A DNA stretch of 64,000 bases from Methylovorus mays (GTDB lineage Bacteria; Pseudomonadota; Gammaproteobacteria; Burkholderiales; Methylophilaceae), in assembly GCF_020531915.1 (NCBI RefSeq), contig NZ_JAJAVG010000006.1:124001-188000 (forward strand), given 5' to 3'. This document shows, piece by piece, positions 36,071 through 45,768 of this stretch. The notes under the pieces were generated by a model. The model had not been told where the DNA came from. It saw only the letters and a list, made by a program, of their open reading frames with translations, and did not search any database. The translations under genes were made by a program, and so were the position numbers. Position 1 is the stretch's first letter, and each line of letters starts with the position of its first letter.

Positions 36071-36556
36071 TCATGTGCGGCTGGCGGCCTGCCAGTGGCC
36101 GGATTTTCCTCCCTGTTTTTCCAGTAATTGCACGTCCCGAATCACCATGCCCCGATCCACTGCCTTGCACATGTCGTATATCGTCAGCAAGGCCACGCTG
36201 GTGGCTGTCAAGGCTTCCATTTCGACCCCGGTACGACCGACGGTTTCGGCAGTGACCGTGCAATGGATGACAGGTTGGCTGCTCTCTATCTCGAACTCCA
36301 CCCCGACCTTGGTCAAGGCAATCGGATGGCAAAGCGGGATGAGGTCAGCACAGCGCTTGCTGCCTTGAATGGCGGCAACCCGGGCGATTCCGAGCACGTC
36401 GCCTTTTTTGCTATTGCCCTCCTGAATCAGTGCCAGCGTCGCAGGCAGCATGCTGATGCTGCCCCGTGCCACGGCAATGCGCCTGGTCTCTGCTTTATCG
36501 CCAACATCGACCATATGGGCCTGTCCGCTGGTGTCAAAATGGGTGAGTTGCGTCAT
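36071..36556 (-). CDS. moaC: Cyclic pyranopterin monophosphate synthase
   Basis: Second step of molybdenum cofactor synthesis. 161 residues from ATG at 36556 (the longer frame would overlap the protease gene on the other strand). [33 protein letters not shown] and [23 protein letters not shown]-type blocks, including catalytic Lys131-region KAVDRG, are intact. It stands alone, 57 bp from the divergent protease gene. Confidence 0.96.
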   Translation of the reverse strand: MTQLTHFDTSGQAHMVDVGDKAETRRIAVARGSISMLPATLALIQEGNSKKGDVLGIARVAAIQGSKRCADLIPLCHPIALTKVGVEFEIESSQPVIHCTVTAETVGRTGVEMEALTATSVALLTIYDMCKAVDRGMVIRDVQLLEKQGGKSGHWQAASRT

Positions 36557-36613
36557 GATGGGGCCGGCTCCGGAACGGTGAACTTGCTTGAGAATGCCGT
36601 TATCATAGCAACA

Positions 36614-38050
36614 ATGAAGCTTGTTTATATCTCTGTCGTCGCCGTCATGGCGCTGTTTTTTGTGCCCACATCCCCCGCGGATGGCTTGCCCGATCTGGGC
36701 GATGTTTCGGCCACCGTGCTCTCCCCGCTGGATGAAAAGAAAATTGCCGACCAGATCATGCGTAGCGTCATGGCGAGCGATGATGTGGAGCGCGACCCTG
36801 AAATACAGGATTATGTGCAGCAACTGGGCATGCGCCTGGTGGCGGCGAGTTCGGACAAGCTGTTGCCCTTCAAGTTTTTTGTGGTGAAGGATAATTCCAT
36901 CAATGCCTTTGCCATGCCCGGTGGTGTGGTCGGCGTGCATACCGGCCTCATCGTTGCTGCAGAAAATGAATCCGAAGTGGCTGGCGTGCTGGGCCACGAA
37001 ATTGGCCATGTGGTGCAGCGCCATCTGGCGCGCATGATGGCACAGCAGAAACGCGACTCCATTATCAGCATGGCGACCATTGGTCTTGCCCTGCTGGCGG
37101 CGCGCGCCAATCCCCAGCTTGCCAGCGGCGCCATGGTGTCGGCCAGTGCCGGGTCCCTGCAAAAGCAGCTGGACTACACGCGCGAGCACGAGCGTGAGGC
37201 TGATCGCGTGGGTTTGCAGATCATGGCCGATGCCGGATTTGATACGCGCGGCATGCCGGCTTTTTTTGAGATTCTGCAGCGGGGCACGCGGTTTATTGAT
37301 GGCAGTGCGCCTTCATTCCTGCGTACCCACCCACTGACCACGGAGCGGATTGCCGATGTGCGCTCCCGCGTGGAGCAAGGTGCTTATCGGCAGGTGCAGG
37401 ATAGTGCGGAATTTCAATATGTGCGGGCCAAGCTGCTGGCTAATCTGGGGCCTGCCCGGCAAGCCATGGAGCTGTTCAGGAACAATCTTGCACAACGCAT
37501 GTACACCAACGAAGCTGCCCAGCATTATGGGCTTGCCATTGCCAGTTTGCGGGCCAATGACGTAAAGACGTCAGCCAACGAGCTGGCCTGGCTTAACCAG
37601 AATGCCAGTCCGCACGCCATGTTTGCCAGTCTGGCAGCCAACATTGAGGTGGCGAAACAAAATACGGCGGGCGCCACGCGCTTGTTCCAGCAAGGGCTGG
37701 AGCACTATCCCCGATCCCGCGCCCTGATCTTCGGTTATGCGGAGCACCTGCTTCGACTCGGGAAGACTGACGCAGCGCTTGAGCTGGTAGCGCAAAATAT
37801 CGACCTCTACCCGGATGATCCCTATTTTTATGAATTGCGCGCAAAGGCGTATACCATGCAGGGCAAGCGTTTGTTGCGGCACCAGGCACAAGGCGAAGCC
37901 TATGTGCGCAGCTATAACGTGCCACGGGCGATTGAGCAGATGGACCTGGCAGCCAAGGCGGGCGATGGCGATTTTTACCAGCAATCGATTGTAGAAGCGC
38001 GCCTCAAGCAGTTGCGCCTGCTGTTGAACGACCCCAAGGACAGGGGCTAG
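36614..38050 (+). CDS. BepA-like periplasmic M48 metalloprotease with TPR domain
   Basis: 478 residues from ATG at 36614. Signal peptide ([17 protein letters not shown]), M48 protease with zinc site [12 protein letters not shown] and [11 protein letters not shown] as third ligand region, and a C-terminal half of TPR-like helices. This is the BepA/YfgC architecture, which checks assembly of LptD and BAM substrates. The 57-bp gap from divergent moaC has no obvious promoter. It ends 18 bp before soxY. Confidence 0.93.
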   Translation: MKLVYISVVAVMALFFVPTSPADGLPDLGDVSATVLSPLDEKKIADQIMRSVMASDDVERDPEIQDYVQQLGMRLVAASSDKLLPFKFFVVKDNSINAFAMPGGVVGVHTGLIVAAENESEVAGVLGHEIGHVVQRHLARMMAQQKRDSIISMATIGLALLAARANPQLASGAMVSASAGSLQKQLDYTREHEREADRVGLQIMADAGFDTRGMPAFFEILQRGTRFIDGSAPSFLRTHPLTTERIADVRSRVEQGAYRQVQDSAEFQYVRAKLLANLGPARQAMELFRNNLAQRMYTNEAAQHYGLAIASLRANDVKTSANELAWLNQNASPHAMFASLAANIEVAKQNTAGATRLFQQGLEHYPRSRALIFGYAEHLLRLGKTDAALELVAQNIDLYPDDPYFYELRAKAYTMQGKRLLRHQAQGEAYVRSYNVPRAIEQMDLAAKAGDGDFYQQSIVEARLKQLRLLLNDPKDRG

Positions 38051-38068
38051 ACAATGAAAGGGACAGCC

Positions 38069-38512
38069 ATGAAAAGACGCGGATTTATCCTGATGACCGG
38101 TGCAGCATTGCTCAGTGGTCTGCTACTGCCACTGCGGGCGCTGGCGGCGGTGTGGAATAAAGCGGCTTTTGAGGCGACGACGCTGGCTGGCGCCACCCAG
38201 GGCCTGCAGGTCGACAAGGAAACGCCCAGCGCGGACATCACGGTCAACGCGCCAGACCGCGCGGAAAACGGCGCAGTCGTGCAGGTTGAGGTCATCAGCC
38301 GGATCCCCGGTACAGAAGCGATTGCGATTGTGGTGGAGCATAACCCTACGCCCCTGATTGCCAATTTCATGTTTGCCAAAGGCGCAGAGCCTTACGTCGT
38401 GACGCGCATCAAAATGGCGGAAACCGCCGAAGTGAAGGCGATTGTCAAAGTGGGGTCACGCTATTTCACGGCGGGCAAGCAGGTTGAAGTGCTGGAAAAC
38501 GGCTGCGGCTAG
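38069..38512 (+). CDS. soxY: Sulfur carrier protein SoxY
   Basis: About 147 residues; Tat-type signal (KRRGFILMTGAALLSGLL) and a C-terminus VLENGCG. SoxY carries sulfur intermediates on its C-terminal cysteine, normally in GGCGG; here the end is NGCG, with the cysteine kept and the last glycine missing. ATG at 38069 follows AAGGGA; ATG at 38054 would add five residues. soxZ lies eight bases on. No soxX, A, B, C or D is in the window. Confidence 0.92.
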   Translation: MKRRGFILMTGAALLSGLLLPLRALAAVWNKAAFEATTLAGATQGLQVDKETPSADITVNAPDRAENGAVVQVEVISRIPGTEAIAIVVEHNPTPLIANFMFAKGAEPYVVTRIKMAETAEVKAIVKVGSRYFTAGKQVEVLENGCG

Positions 38513-38520
38513 GAGGCAAC

Positions 38521-38838
38521 ATGGCAGATAACATCAAAATGCGGGCGCAGCTCAAGGGTGACGTGACCGAGCTGAAAGTGCTGATGACGCATCCCATGGA
38601 AACCGGACGGCGTAAAAATGACCTGGATGAAGTGGTGCCAGCACATTTTATCCAGTTGGTGACGATCAGCCTGAATGGCAATGTGGTGACGGAGGCGCAA
38701 TGGGGGACAGGTATTTCCAAGAATCCCTATTTGACCTTGCACTTGCGCGGTGCCAAGGTTGGCGACATGGTCGCCGTGGTCTGGCATGACAACAGGGGGC
38801 AGAGCGCCCGCCATGAAATTGCTGTCACGGCGGGCTAG
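38521..38838 (+). CDS. soxZ: Sulfur carrier partner protein SoxZ
   Basis: 105 residues forming the SoxYZ heterodimer. Ribosome binding site AGGAGG upstream. Family blocks KVLMTHPMETGRRKN and PAHFIQ are present. Without other sox genes nearby, the pair may serve thiosulfate/sulfide handling by a partial system, or a different thiol carrier role. Confidence 0.94.
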   Translation: MADNIKMRAQLKGDVTELKVLMTHPMETGRRKNDLDEVVPAHFIQLVTISLNGNVVTEAQWGTGISKNPYLTLHLRGAKVGDMVAVVWHDNRGQSARHEIAVTAG

Positions 38839-38851
38839 CGACTAGCTCGAC

Positions 38852-39619
38852 TTACAGATCAGCTTCCCAGGCATTGCCATAGACTTTGCCATTCCGCGAC
38901 AAAATCCACATCTGGTACATACTGGTGCACCACATGAAGGTCGAGGCAATGCTGTAACCCAGACCGCCGATGATGGTGAGCCAGGCAAAACCAGGGTTCA
39001 GCTTGGTCAGCCACCATGACAGCACATCCAGAATCAGAAAGGCGAAGGGGAAGGCGATGGCCAGAATCTTGAGTTTGCGTGGCACGTTGACCGCAAAGCT
39101 GAAAATAAGCGACATGAAGAAGAAGATGAACGCGATACCAAACAAGTGGATGTGCGAGACGCGCGTCAGGCTTGCAACGCTGGCGCCTTCATTTACCTGA
39201 GCCACTTTCTTTACTTCATCAAAATGGGTGAAGTTAGGGATGCCAGGCACATTGCTGTGGCACATGACACAGTGCTGGGCGAACACTTGCTTGAAGTGGG
39301 GTTCCCATTCCTTCTCTGGGGCGCCATCGCGCGCCCATTTGATGATCTCCAGACGCACTTCAGGTGGTGCCTTGTCTTTCATGGCGCCATTCAGCATGCC
39401 TTCGAGGCGGCTGCCGCTGCGATCACCGTAGTAGCTGTAGACGATGTCGTCTTTTGACAAGCCGATTTTGCCGTCTGCCATGCCGTGGGTCAGCATGATC
39501 TGCAAACCTGCCATGCAGAGGCCGACGCCGATGACCAGCAAATAGCCAGAAAACAGAACCTTGACAGGGGTGGGGAGGTTGGGAAGGTTGAACCAGTCCA
39601 TTGGTGATGTTGACTTCAT
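38852..39619 (-). CDS. Membrane-anchored c-type cytochrome of unknown role
   Basis: 255 residues: one N-terminal membrane helix (about 21-43), a periplasmic loop carrying one heme c site CVMCH (117-121), then three or four helices (about 150-245). The loop has a conserved-looking YSYYGDRSGSRLEGML block. Not a standard cytochrome bc1, oxidase or NapC subunit. It is convergent with soxYZ 13 bp away and may take electrons from sulfur oxidation; that is inference from position. Sometimes seen misannotated; no function known to me. Confidence 0.8.
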   Translation of the reverse strand: MKSTSPMDWFNLPNLPTPVKVLFSGYLLVIGVGLCMAGLQIMLTHGMADGKIGLSKDDIVYSYYGDRSGSRLEGMLNGAMKDKAPPEVRLEIIKWARDGAPEKEWEPHFKQVFAQHCVMCHSNVPGIPNFTHFDEVKKVAQVNEGASVASLTRVSHIHLFGIAFIFFFMSLIFSFAVNVPRKLKILAIAFPFAFLILDVLSWWLTKLNPGFAWLTIIGGLGYSIASTFMWCTSMYQMWILSRNGKVYGNAWEADL

Positions 39620-39985
39620 TTGATTCTCATAAAGCAGGTTGAAAAAGCGGGATGACGGCTGCGGATTAACGTGGCGTTACATTGCTCGGCAAAGAGCTGT
39701 ATCAGGCACAGCAGTTTCAACGAAAGAATACCTCAAACTTTGGTTCCTGCTACAAAATAAACAGCATTTTTATCCAGCGACAGATTTTTTTGCATAGGTA
39801 TCTTTCGGAAATGATGGAACAAATCGCGGCAGACAGGGTTTAATCAACATGCCGGGGAGAGTGCGGCATTATTACCACATTGATATGCAAAATATATCAA
39901 AAGTATTTAAACAATCAATTTTTATTATTATAAGACTTTCTCTATACTGAGCTTCGTTTCCAAACCAACCCAAAAGGAGATTTAC
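39620..39985. other. 366-bp gap between the cytochrome and ahpC
   Basis: The only gene-free stretch over 300 bp. It holds divergent promoters: the ahpC side is AT-rich with a palindrome (39880-39900) and TATACT (39943-39948); the cytochrome side shows no clear promoter. A 10-codon ORF at 39811 has no support. I see nothing else in it. Confidence 0.7.
39880..39900 (+). promoter_or_regulatory. Palindromic operator candidate upstream of ahpC
   Basis: TTGATAT (39880-39886), seven bases, ATATCAA (39894-39900), centred about 55 bases upstream of the -10 TATACT (39943-39948). Position and symmetry fit a LysR-type activator such as OxyR, but the strict OxyR consensus (ATAG/CTAT) is not met. Confidence 0.45.
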
Positions 39986-40552
39986 ATGAGCACCTTGATC
40001 AACACTGAAGTTAAGCCATTCAAAGCCCAGGCATTTCATAACGGCAAGTTTATTGAAGTGACCGATGCCGCTCTGAAGGGCAAATGGTCCGTGCTGATTT
40101 TCATGCCAGCGGCTTTTACCTTCAATTGCCCAACAGAAATTGAAGATGCTGCTGACAATTACGCTGAATTCCAGAAGGCGGGCGCCGAGGTGTATATCGT
40201 CACTACCGATACGCACTTCTCGCACAAGGTATGGCACGAAACATCGCCAGCCGTGGGCAAGGCTCAGTTCCCGCTGGTAGGTGACCCGACTCACCAACTG
40301 ACTCGCGCTTTTGAAGTGCACATTGAAGAAGAAGGTCTGGCACTGCGCGGCACCTTCATCATCAACCCAGAAGGCGTGATCAAGACGGCTGAAATCCACG
40401 ACAACGCCATTGCGCGTGACGTGAAAGAAACCGTACGCAAGCTGAAGGCAGCGCAATACGTGGCCAATAACCCAGGCCAGGTTTGCCCAGCCAAGTGGAA
40501 GGAAGGCGAAAAGACCCTGACGCCTTCTCTGGATCTGGTAGGCAAGATCTAA
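39986..40552 (+). CDS. ahpC: Alkyl hydroperoxide reductase subunit C (peroxiredoxin)
   Basis: 2-Cys peroxiredoxin reducing peroxides. 188 residues; peroxidatic Cys48 in FTFNCPTE (the usual FVCPTE has Asn in place of Val) and resolving Cys167 in QVCPAKW. Strong ribosome binding site AAAAGGAGA. Reduced by AhpF, encoded 175 bp downstream. Confidence 0.97.
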   Translation: MSTLINTEVKPFKAQAFHNGKFIEVTDAALKGKWSVLIFMPAAFTFNCPTEIEDAADNYAEFQKAGAEVYIVTTDTHFSHKVWHETSPAVGKAQFPLVGDPTHQLTRAFEVHIEEEGLALRGTFIINPEGVIKTAEIHDNAIARDVKETVRKLKAAQYVANNPGQVCPAKWKEGEKTLTPSLDLVGKI

Positions 40553-40576
40553 GGCGGGAATAGCGCCTTTAAACGT

Positions 40577-40592
40577 CCCTGCTGCGGCAGGG
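40577..40592 (+). other. Hairpin between ahpC and ahpF
   Basis: CCCTGC (40577-40582), loop TGCG, GCAGGG (40587-40592), extended by CG/CG around a bulged T. No T run. Likely lowers read-through or protects ahpC mRNA, giving more AhpC than AhpF. The remaining 130 bases to ahpF show no further motif I can name. Confidence 0.5.
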
Positions 40593-40727
40593 CGTTGAGC
40601 ACAGGGCATGGAAGGCTAACCGCCGACCGTGTCCTGCCCTCGACGCTATCCCTGGAATAAACGTAACCAAGCCCGCGCCAAAAGCGCAAGGCAGGGGTGA
40701 ACTCACCCCAAACAACTGGAGAACACC

Positions 40728-42272
40728 ATGCTTGACGATACACTCAAAACCCAACTTCAGACCTATTTGGGCATGTTGCGTCAGCCTATCCGGCTGATTG
40801 CTTCGCTCGATGAGAGTGAAAAAGCCGCTGAAATGCGCGAGCTGCTGCAAGACATTGCCGCGCTGTCCGACAAGGTCAGCCTGGACTTGGCAGGCAGTGA
40901 TGCACGCAAGCCTTCGTTCGTGATTGCACGTGACGGGGAAAGCAACGGCGTGCGCTTTGCTGCCATTCCGCTGGGCCATGAGTTTACGTCGCTGGTGCTG
41001 GCTTTGTTGTGGACCGGTGGGCACCCACCTAAGGTGGAAGCCGATGTGATTGAACAGATCAAGGCGCTGGATGGCGATTTCCGCTTTGAGGTTTACATGA
41101 GCCTGTCCTGCCATAACTGCCCGGACGTCGTGCAGGCGACGGCATTGATGGCCATCCTCAACCCCAAGGTACAAACTACCGTGATTGATGGTGCCTTGTA
41201 TCAGGATGAAGTGAATGGTCGCAACATCATGGCCGTGCCGACGACTTACCTGAATGGTGAGCCATTTGGCTCGGGTCGCATGACGGTTGAAGAAATGCTG
41301 ACCAAGCTGGATACCGGTGCGGCAGCGCGCGAAGCGGCCAAGCTGGACCAGAAGGCGCCTTATGATGTGCTGATCGTGGGCGGTGGACCAGCGGGTGCCT
41401 CGGCCGCTATCTATGCCGCTCGTAAAGGCATACGGACCGGTATCGTGGCCGAGCGGTTTGGCGGCCAGGTGATGGACACCCTGGGCATTGAAAACTTCAT
41501 CTCGGTGAAGGAAACCGAGGGTCCCAAGCTGGTGGCAGCACTCGAAGAGCACGTGCGTAGCTACGATGTCGACATCATCAACCTGCAACGCGCCGAGTCG
41601 ATTACGCGCGGCGAGCTGGTTGAAGTGAAGCTGGAAGGTGGCGCGACGCTGAAGAGCAAGGCGGTGATTGCCGCAACCGGGGCCCGGTGGCGCGAGCTGA
41701 ACGTGCCCGGTGAAAAGGAATACCGCGGCAAGGGCGTGGCGTATTGCCCACACTGCGATGGTCCCTTGTTCAAGGGCAAGCGCGTTGCGGTGATTGGTGG
41801 CGGTAATTCAGGCGTAGAGGCAGCGATTGACCTGGCCGGGTTTGTTGGTCATGTCACCCTGATCGAATACGACACCAAGTTGCGTGCGGATGCCGTGCTG
41901 CAGAACAAGTTGTTCAGCTTGCCGAATGTGACCGTGATCATTAATGCGCAAACGACCGAAGTAACCGGCGATTCCCAAAAGGTCAATGGTTTGGTGTACA
42001 AGGACCGCGCCACAAGCGTGGATCATCACCTGGAGCTGGAAGGTGTCTTTGTACAAATCGGTTTGTTGCCGAATACCGACTGGCTCAAGGGCAGTGATGT
42101 CGAGCTGAGCAAGTTTGGTGAGATCAAGGTAGATGCGCATGGGCAGACATCAATGGCGGGTGTGTTTGCGGCGGGGGATGTGACGACCGTGCCTTACAAG
42201 CAGATCATCATTGCCATGGGTGAAGGTTCCAAGGCTGCTCTGGGCGCATTTGATTATCTGATACGCCAGTAA
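40728..42272 (+). CDS. ahpF: Alkyl hydroperoxide reductase subunit F
   Basis: FAD/NADH disulfide reductase that recharges AhpC. 514 residues: N-terminal double thioredoxin-like domain with redox CHNC near residue 127-130; FAD site [21 protein letters not shown]; redox CPHC followed by [11 protein letters not shown] site [17 protein letters not shown]. All complete. Two terminating hairpins follow. Confidence 0.98.
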   Translation: MLDDTLKTQLQTYLGMLRQPIRLIASLDESEKAAEMRELLQDIAALSDKVSLDLAGSDARKPSFVIARDGESNGVRFAAIPLGHEFTSLVLALLWTGGHPPKVEADVIEQIKALDGDFRFEVYMSLSCHNCPDVVQATALMAILNPKVQTTVIDGALYQDEVNGRNIMAVPTTYLNGEPFGSGRMTVEEMLTKLDTGAAAREAAKLDQKAPYDVLIVGGGPAGASAAIYAARKGIRTGIVAERFGGQVMDTLGIENFISVKETEGPKLVAALEEHVRSYDVDIINLQRAESITRGELVEVKLEGGATLKSKAVIAATGARWRELNVPGEKEYRGKGVAYCPHCDGPLFKGKRVAVIGGGNSGVEAAIDLAGFVGHVTLIEYDTKLRADAVLQNKLFSLPNVTVIINAQTTEVTGDSQKVNGLVYKDRATSVDHHLELEGVFVQIGLLPNTDWLKGSDVELSKFGEIKVDAHGQTSMAGVFAAGDVTTVPYKQIIIAMGEGSKAALGAFDYLIRQ

Positions 42273-42288
42273 GCATGAGGCTGTAAAT

Positions 42289-42320
42289 CCTTTTATGGCA
42301 ACCGAGGTTGCCATAAAAGG
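42289..42320 (+). other. Perfect 15-bp hairpin after ahpF
   Basis: CCTTTTATGGCAACC (42289-42303) and GGTTGCCATAAAAGG (42306-42320), two bases apart. Followed one base later by the terminator hairpin. Alone it lacks a T run; it may shield the mRNA 3' end. Confidence 0.75.
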
Positions 42321-42321
42321 C

Positions 42322-42373
42322 CAGGGCCAGTGTTCTTTCCCGGGTAGGGGAGAACACTGGCCCTGAATTTTTT
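42322..42373 (+). terminator. Intrinsic terminator of ahpF
   Basis: CAGGGCCAGTGTTCT (42322-42336), 14-base loop, AGAACACTGGCCCTG (42351-42365), then AATTTTTT to 42373. A perfect 15-bp stem with a T6 tract; certain to act as terminator on the plus strand. Confidence 0.93.
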
Positions 42374-42411
42374 GGTTTTGCCGTTGTTACAGCTCAAGCA
42401 TTTTCTGGTTT

Positions 42412-42693
42412 TTAAATGGCTTGAGAGATGACAAACGATGGGTATTGGTCAAAGAAGGTGACTCTGACGTTGAAACCCAGATCACGGGCCCGTTGTGCGA
42501 GCAGCGTGAAAATGTGCAGTTCATTCTTCAGCGGGATCAGGAACACATTGTCGGCAAATGCCTGGGTAGACTCCGACTTGTGCTGCTCCTTGTTCAGCTG
42601 AATGATGTTTTGACTGCTGGTGATGAAGGTGACCCAATTCTTGTTTTCATGATTGGGGTTCGGCCTGTCTACGATCAATAGTGCTGAGTGCAT
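42412..42693 (-). CDS. Hypothetical 93-residue protein
   Basis: I do not recognise this protein. It has a strong ribosome binding site (AGGAG, seven bases before ATG), no signal peptide or membrane helix, and mixed alpha/beta composition (RDLGFNVRVTFFDQYPSF near the end). It is more AT-rich than its neighbours, which hints at separate origin. It lies between the ahpF terminator and hda and ends 39 bp from the T tract. Probably a real but narrowly distributed gene. Confidence 0.65.
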   Translation of the reverse strand: MHSALLIVDRPNPNHENKNWVTFITSSQNIIQLNKEQHKSESTQAFADNVFLIPLKNELHIFTLLAQRARDLGFNVRVTFFDQYPSFVISQAI

Positions 42694-42839
42694 TTTTTAT
42701 CTCCTCGTTTTTAAAAGACCTACAGTTTCCTTACTAAAAATCAAAACCGTGAAACTAGCATTACAGGTCTCTACAAGAAAATCAATACTCGCAAGATGGA
42801 TATAGCTTTAAATTTTTATGATTCTGTTGCCGAGGGTCG

Positions 42840-43454
42840 TCACGACAGGCTTAGCAACTGCCGCAACAATGGCAGCGTCACCGGGCGTTTGTAACTGAGT
42901 GACCATTCATCCAGGGCATCGAGCGTGGAAACCAGCGTGGGCAGATCACGACGCAAGTGGCGCAGGCAATAATCCAGCACTTCATCCGGCAATCGCATGC
43001 CGCGTGCAGCTGCATGCTGGCGCAAGGCCAGGGCTTTTTCTTCATCGCTGAGCGGATGCAGCTGATAGCTAAGCCCCCATGCCAGGCGCGTGGCAAGGTC
43101 ATCACGGAGCTGCATGGCGGTTGGTGCAGCGATGCCAGCAGCCACCAGCACGCCTTCACCAGCACGCAGGTGGTTGTAGCTGTCAAACAAGGCAATCTGC
43201 TCTTCATTGCTCAGCAGGTGTACATCATCCGCACAGATCACATGCACGCCCAAGGCTTCGCCCGCGCGGTTGCAGGCATGCAGCAGATGGCTCTTGCCGC
43301 TGCCCGTTTCTCCCCACAGATAGATAAAGCGTTGCGGACTTTGCCCTTCCAGTGCAGCACGCAGGCTGTGCAGGGCCTCTGCATTGCGGCCTGGAACAAA
43401 ATTGTCCAGGCTGGGCAAGGCGGATGGTTGAATGTCGAGCAGTAACTGTTTCAT
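42840..43454 (-). CDS. hda: DnaA regulatory inactivator Hda
   Basis: 204-residue DnaA-like AAA+ protein; with the beta clamp it stimulates DnaA-ATP hydrolysis. N-terminal clamp-binding-like MKQLLLDIQ, then NFVPGRNAEALHSLRA, Walker A LWGETGSGKSHLLHA, and Walker B region VICADDVH. Lies downstream of perM on the same strand, the usual betaproteobacterial arrangement. Confidence 0.93.
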   Translation of the reverse strand: MKQLLLDIQPSALPSLDNFVPGRNAEALHSLRAALEGQSPQRFIYLWGETGSGKSHLLHACNRAGEALGVHVICADDVHLLSNEEQIALFDSYNHLRAGEGVLVAAGIAAPTAMQLRDDLATRLAWGLSYQLHPLSDEEKALALRQHAAARGMRLPDEVLDYCLRHLRRDLPTLVSTLDALDEWSLSYKRPVTLPLLRQLLSLS

Positions 43455-43507
43455 GGCATTTAGCCGCAGAGCGGCAAGAGTGAGGCCTGCATTTTATGTG
43501 AACCTGC

Positions 43508-44587
43508 TTAATGCAGGTAGATATCGCTATTGAGATAGGCACGCTTTGCATGACGCAGGCCGACGGCAATCGCGGCGCTGACAGGCAAGGCCAGCAGGAT
43601 GCCGGTAAAGCCGAACAATTGACCGCCAGCCAGCAGGGCAAAAATCACCATGACAGGATGCAGGCCTATACGGTCTCCCACCAGCCAAGGCGTGAGCCAC
43701 ATGCTCTCCAGCATCTGACCAATACCAAACACCGCGATGACCGGAACATACTGGGCAAAGGTGGTGAACTGAAGCACCGATGCCAATGCTGCGAGCAGCA
43801 TGCCAGTGCCGATGCCCAGGTAAGGCACAAAGCCAAGCAAGCCTGCAATGAGACCGATGGGCAGCGCCAGCTCCAGCCCGGAAAGCCAGAGACCGGTCGC
43901 ATAAAAGGCGCTCATCAACAGCATGACGGATAACTGCCCGCGTAAAAATTCCGCCAGCATCATGTCGACTTCACGGGCAATTTCCACGGTTTTGGCATAC
44001 CAGCGGCGTGGCAGCAGCTGGTCAAACCGATTGAGGATATCGTGCCAGTCGCGCAGCAGATAAAACAGCACAATCGGGATCAACACCAGGTTGGCCAGCC
44101 AGGCAAAAAGGGCTAGCCCGTGGTCGCTGAGTGCCAGCAAGAACTTGCCCACGAAATCACTGGCAGATTTCCAGTTGCTGCTGATCACTTGCTGGACTTT
44201 GGCAGCATCAATATCTACCGCGACGCCGAAATGCTGCAACAGCCAGGGCTCAATGCGCGTACGCAAGCTGGTAATGTAGGTCGGCAGTTTTTCCATGATC
44301 AGCATGAATTCGCGTTGCATCATGGGGATCACGATCAGCAGCAAGATGCAGATGATGGCAATCAACATCAGCATGACCAGCAGTGAGGCGATAGTCCGCC
44401 CCCATGTGAACTGCCAGAGGCGTACCTTAGCCAGTCTGTCGACCAGTGGATTGCAGATATAGGCGAAAATGGCGGCAATCAGAAACGGCGCCATGATGGG
44501 CAGCAGCAGATATACCACCAGCAGGAACAGGCCGCCGAGCAGAATCACGCGGTAATCAGGCAACAGGTTTTCTCGTTTGGCGGTCAT
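43508..44587 (-). CDS. AI-2E family transporter (PerM-like permease)
   Basis: 359 residues with about eight membrane helices, two near the N-terminus (18-55, 65-90), a central soluble region and helices from 150 to 345. Motifs [12 protein letters not shown] and [32 protein letters not shown] are typical of the family. Substrate unknown; some members are Na+/H+ antiporters, others unknown. Divergent from purM; 54 bp to hda. Confidence 0.9.
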   Translation of the reverse strand: MTAKRENLLPDYRVILLGGLFLLVVYLLLPIMAPFLIAAIFAYICNPLVDRLAKVRLWQFTWGRTIASLLVMLMLIAIICILLLIVIPMMQREFMLIMEKLPTYITSLRTRIEPWLLQHFGVAVDIDAAKVQQVISSNWKSASDFVGKFLLALSDHGLALFAWLANLVLIPIVLFYLLRDWHDILNRFDQLLPRRWYAKTVEIAREVDMMLAEFLRGQLSVMLLMSAFYATGLWLSGLELALPIGLIAGLLGFVPYLGIGTGMLLAALASVLQFTTFAQYVPVIAVFGIGQMLESMWLTPWLVGDRIGLHPVMVIFALLAGGQLFGFTGILLALPVSAAIAVGLRHAKRAYLNSDIYLH

Positions 44588-44606
44588 TTCGGGTAAAATT
44601 ATATTT

Positions 44607-44619
44607 AATTACTGTAATT
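44607..44619. other. Small palindrome between perM and purM
   Basis: AATTAC-T-GTAATT (44607-44619), in the 58-bp divergent gap. Could be an operator controlling both genes, or a random AT-rich match. PurR-type sites are GC-richer and not seen here. Confidence 0.3.
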
Positions 44620-44645
44620 TATCTTGTGGAAAGCGAGAACTCAAC

Positions 44646-45707
44646 TTGAATTCTGATCAAACCAACGGTGGTGCCGCACCAACTTCAATGAGCTATCGCG
44701 ACGCCGGTGTCGATATCGAAGCCGGCGATGCGCTGGTCGAGGAGATCAAACCGTTTGCCAAGCGTACCATGCGCCCCGAAGTTTTGGGCGGAATTGGCGG
44801 ATTCGGCTCGCTGTTCGAAGTCCCGAAAAAATTCAAAAACCCTGTGCTGGTTTCCGGTACCGATGGCGTGGGCACCAAGCTCAAGCTGGCATTCCAGCTG
44901 AATAAGCACGACACCGTGGGCATTGATCTGGTGGCCATGAGCGTGAACGATATTCTGGTGCAAGGCGCTGAGCCCCTGTTTTTCCTGGATTACTTTGCCT
45001 GCGGCAAGCTCGAAGTCGGCGTTGCTGCGCAAGTGATCAAGGGCATTGCGCTGGGCTGTGAACAGGCCGGCTGTGCGCTGGTGGGCGGCGAAACCGCTGA
45101 AATGCCTGGCATGTATCCCGCAGGTGAATATGACCTCGCCGGGTTTGCCGTGGGTGCGGTCGACAAGGAAGCCATCATTGACGGAACTACCATTGCGGCG
45201 GGTGACGTCGTGCTGGGTCTGGCGTCCAGCGGGGCGCATTCCAACGGTTACTCACTGATCCGCAAGCTGATCGATAAATCCGGCATTGACATGGATAGCG
45301 ATTTCCATGGCAAGCCCTTCCGCGATGTGGTGATAGCGCCTACCCGTATTTACGTCAAGTCCCTGCTCAAGTTGCTGGCAGCCATGCCGGTCAAGGGCAT
45401 GGCTCACATTACCGGTGGCGGCATTACGGAAAATATCCCGCGCGTATTGCCTGCCGGGCTGACCGCTGAAGTTCGCCGCGACAGCTGGACCCTGCCGCCC
45501 TTGTTCCAATGGCTGCAGGCGCAAGGCAACGTGGTTGATGACGAGATGTACCGTACTTTCAACTGTGGCATTGGCATGGTGGTGATTGTGTCAGCTGCGC
45601 AGGCGCCAGAGGCAATCAAGCTGCTGGCAGATGCTGGTGAGCAGGTATGGCAGATTGGCCAGATTCGCGTTCAGCAGCCTAACGAAGCGCCTACGGTCGT
45701 GGTGTAA
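44646..45707 (+). CDS. purM: Phosphoribosylformylglycinamidine cyclo-ligase (AIR synthetase)
   Basis: Purine synthesis: FGAM to AIR with ATP. 353 residues from TTG at 44646, the length usual in betaproteobacteria; an ATG at 44688 would be short. [45 protein letters not shown], and [11 protein letters not shown] are conserved. Divergent from perM. purN does not follow; DUF3108 genes do. Confidence 0.97.
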   Translation: MNSDQTNGGAAPTSMSYRDAGVDIEAGDALVEEIKPFAKRTMRPEVLGGIGGFGSLFEVPKKFKNPVLVSGTDGVGTKLKLAFQLNKHDTVGIDLVAMSVNDILVQGAEPLFFLDYFACGKLEVGVAAQVIKGIALGCEQAGCALVGGETAEMPGMYPAGEYDLAGFAVGAVDKEAIIDGTTIAAGDVVLGLASSGAHSNGYSLIRKLIDKSGIDMDSDFHGKPFRDVVIAPTRIYVKSLLKLLAAMPVKGMAHITGGGITENIPRVLPAGLTAEVRRDSWTLPPLFQWLQAQGNVVDDEMYRTFNCGIGMVVIVSAAQAPEAIKLLADAGEQVWQIGQIRVQQPNEAPTVVV

Positions 45708-45768
45708 TCGCCGGAACGAAAACCAGCGGCTATCGTCACATGGACATCGCTCACTTCAAGTAGACATC

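Noticed and set aside
36557-37189. N-terminal extension of moaC
   Set aside because: It would overlap the BepA-like protease gene on the other strand; MoaC is complete from 36556.
39811-39843. 10-codon ORF in the cytochrome-ahpC gap
   Set aside because: Very short, weak initiation signal, no pattern linking it to a neighbouring gene.
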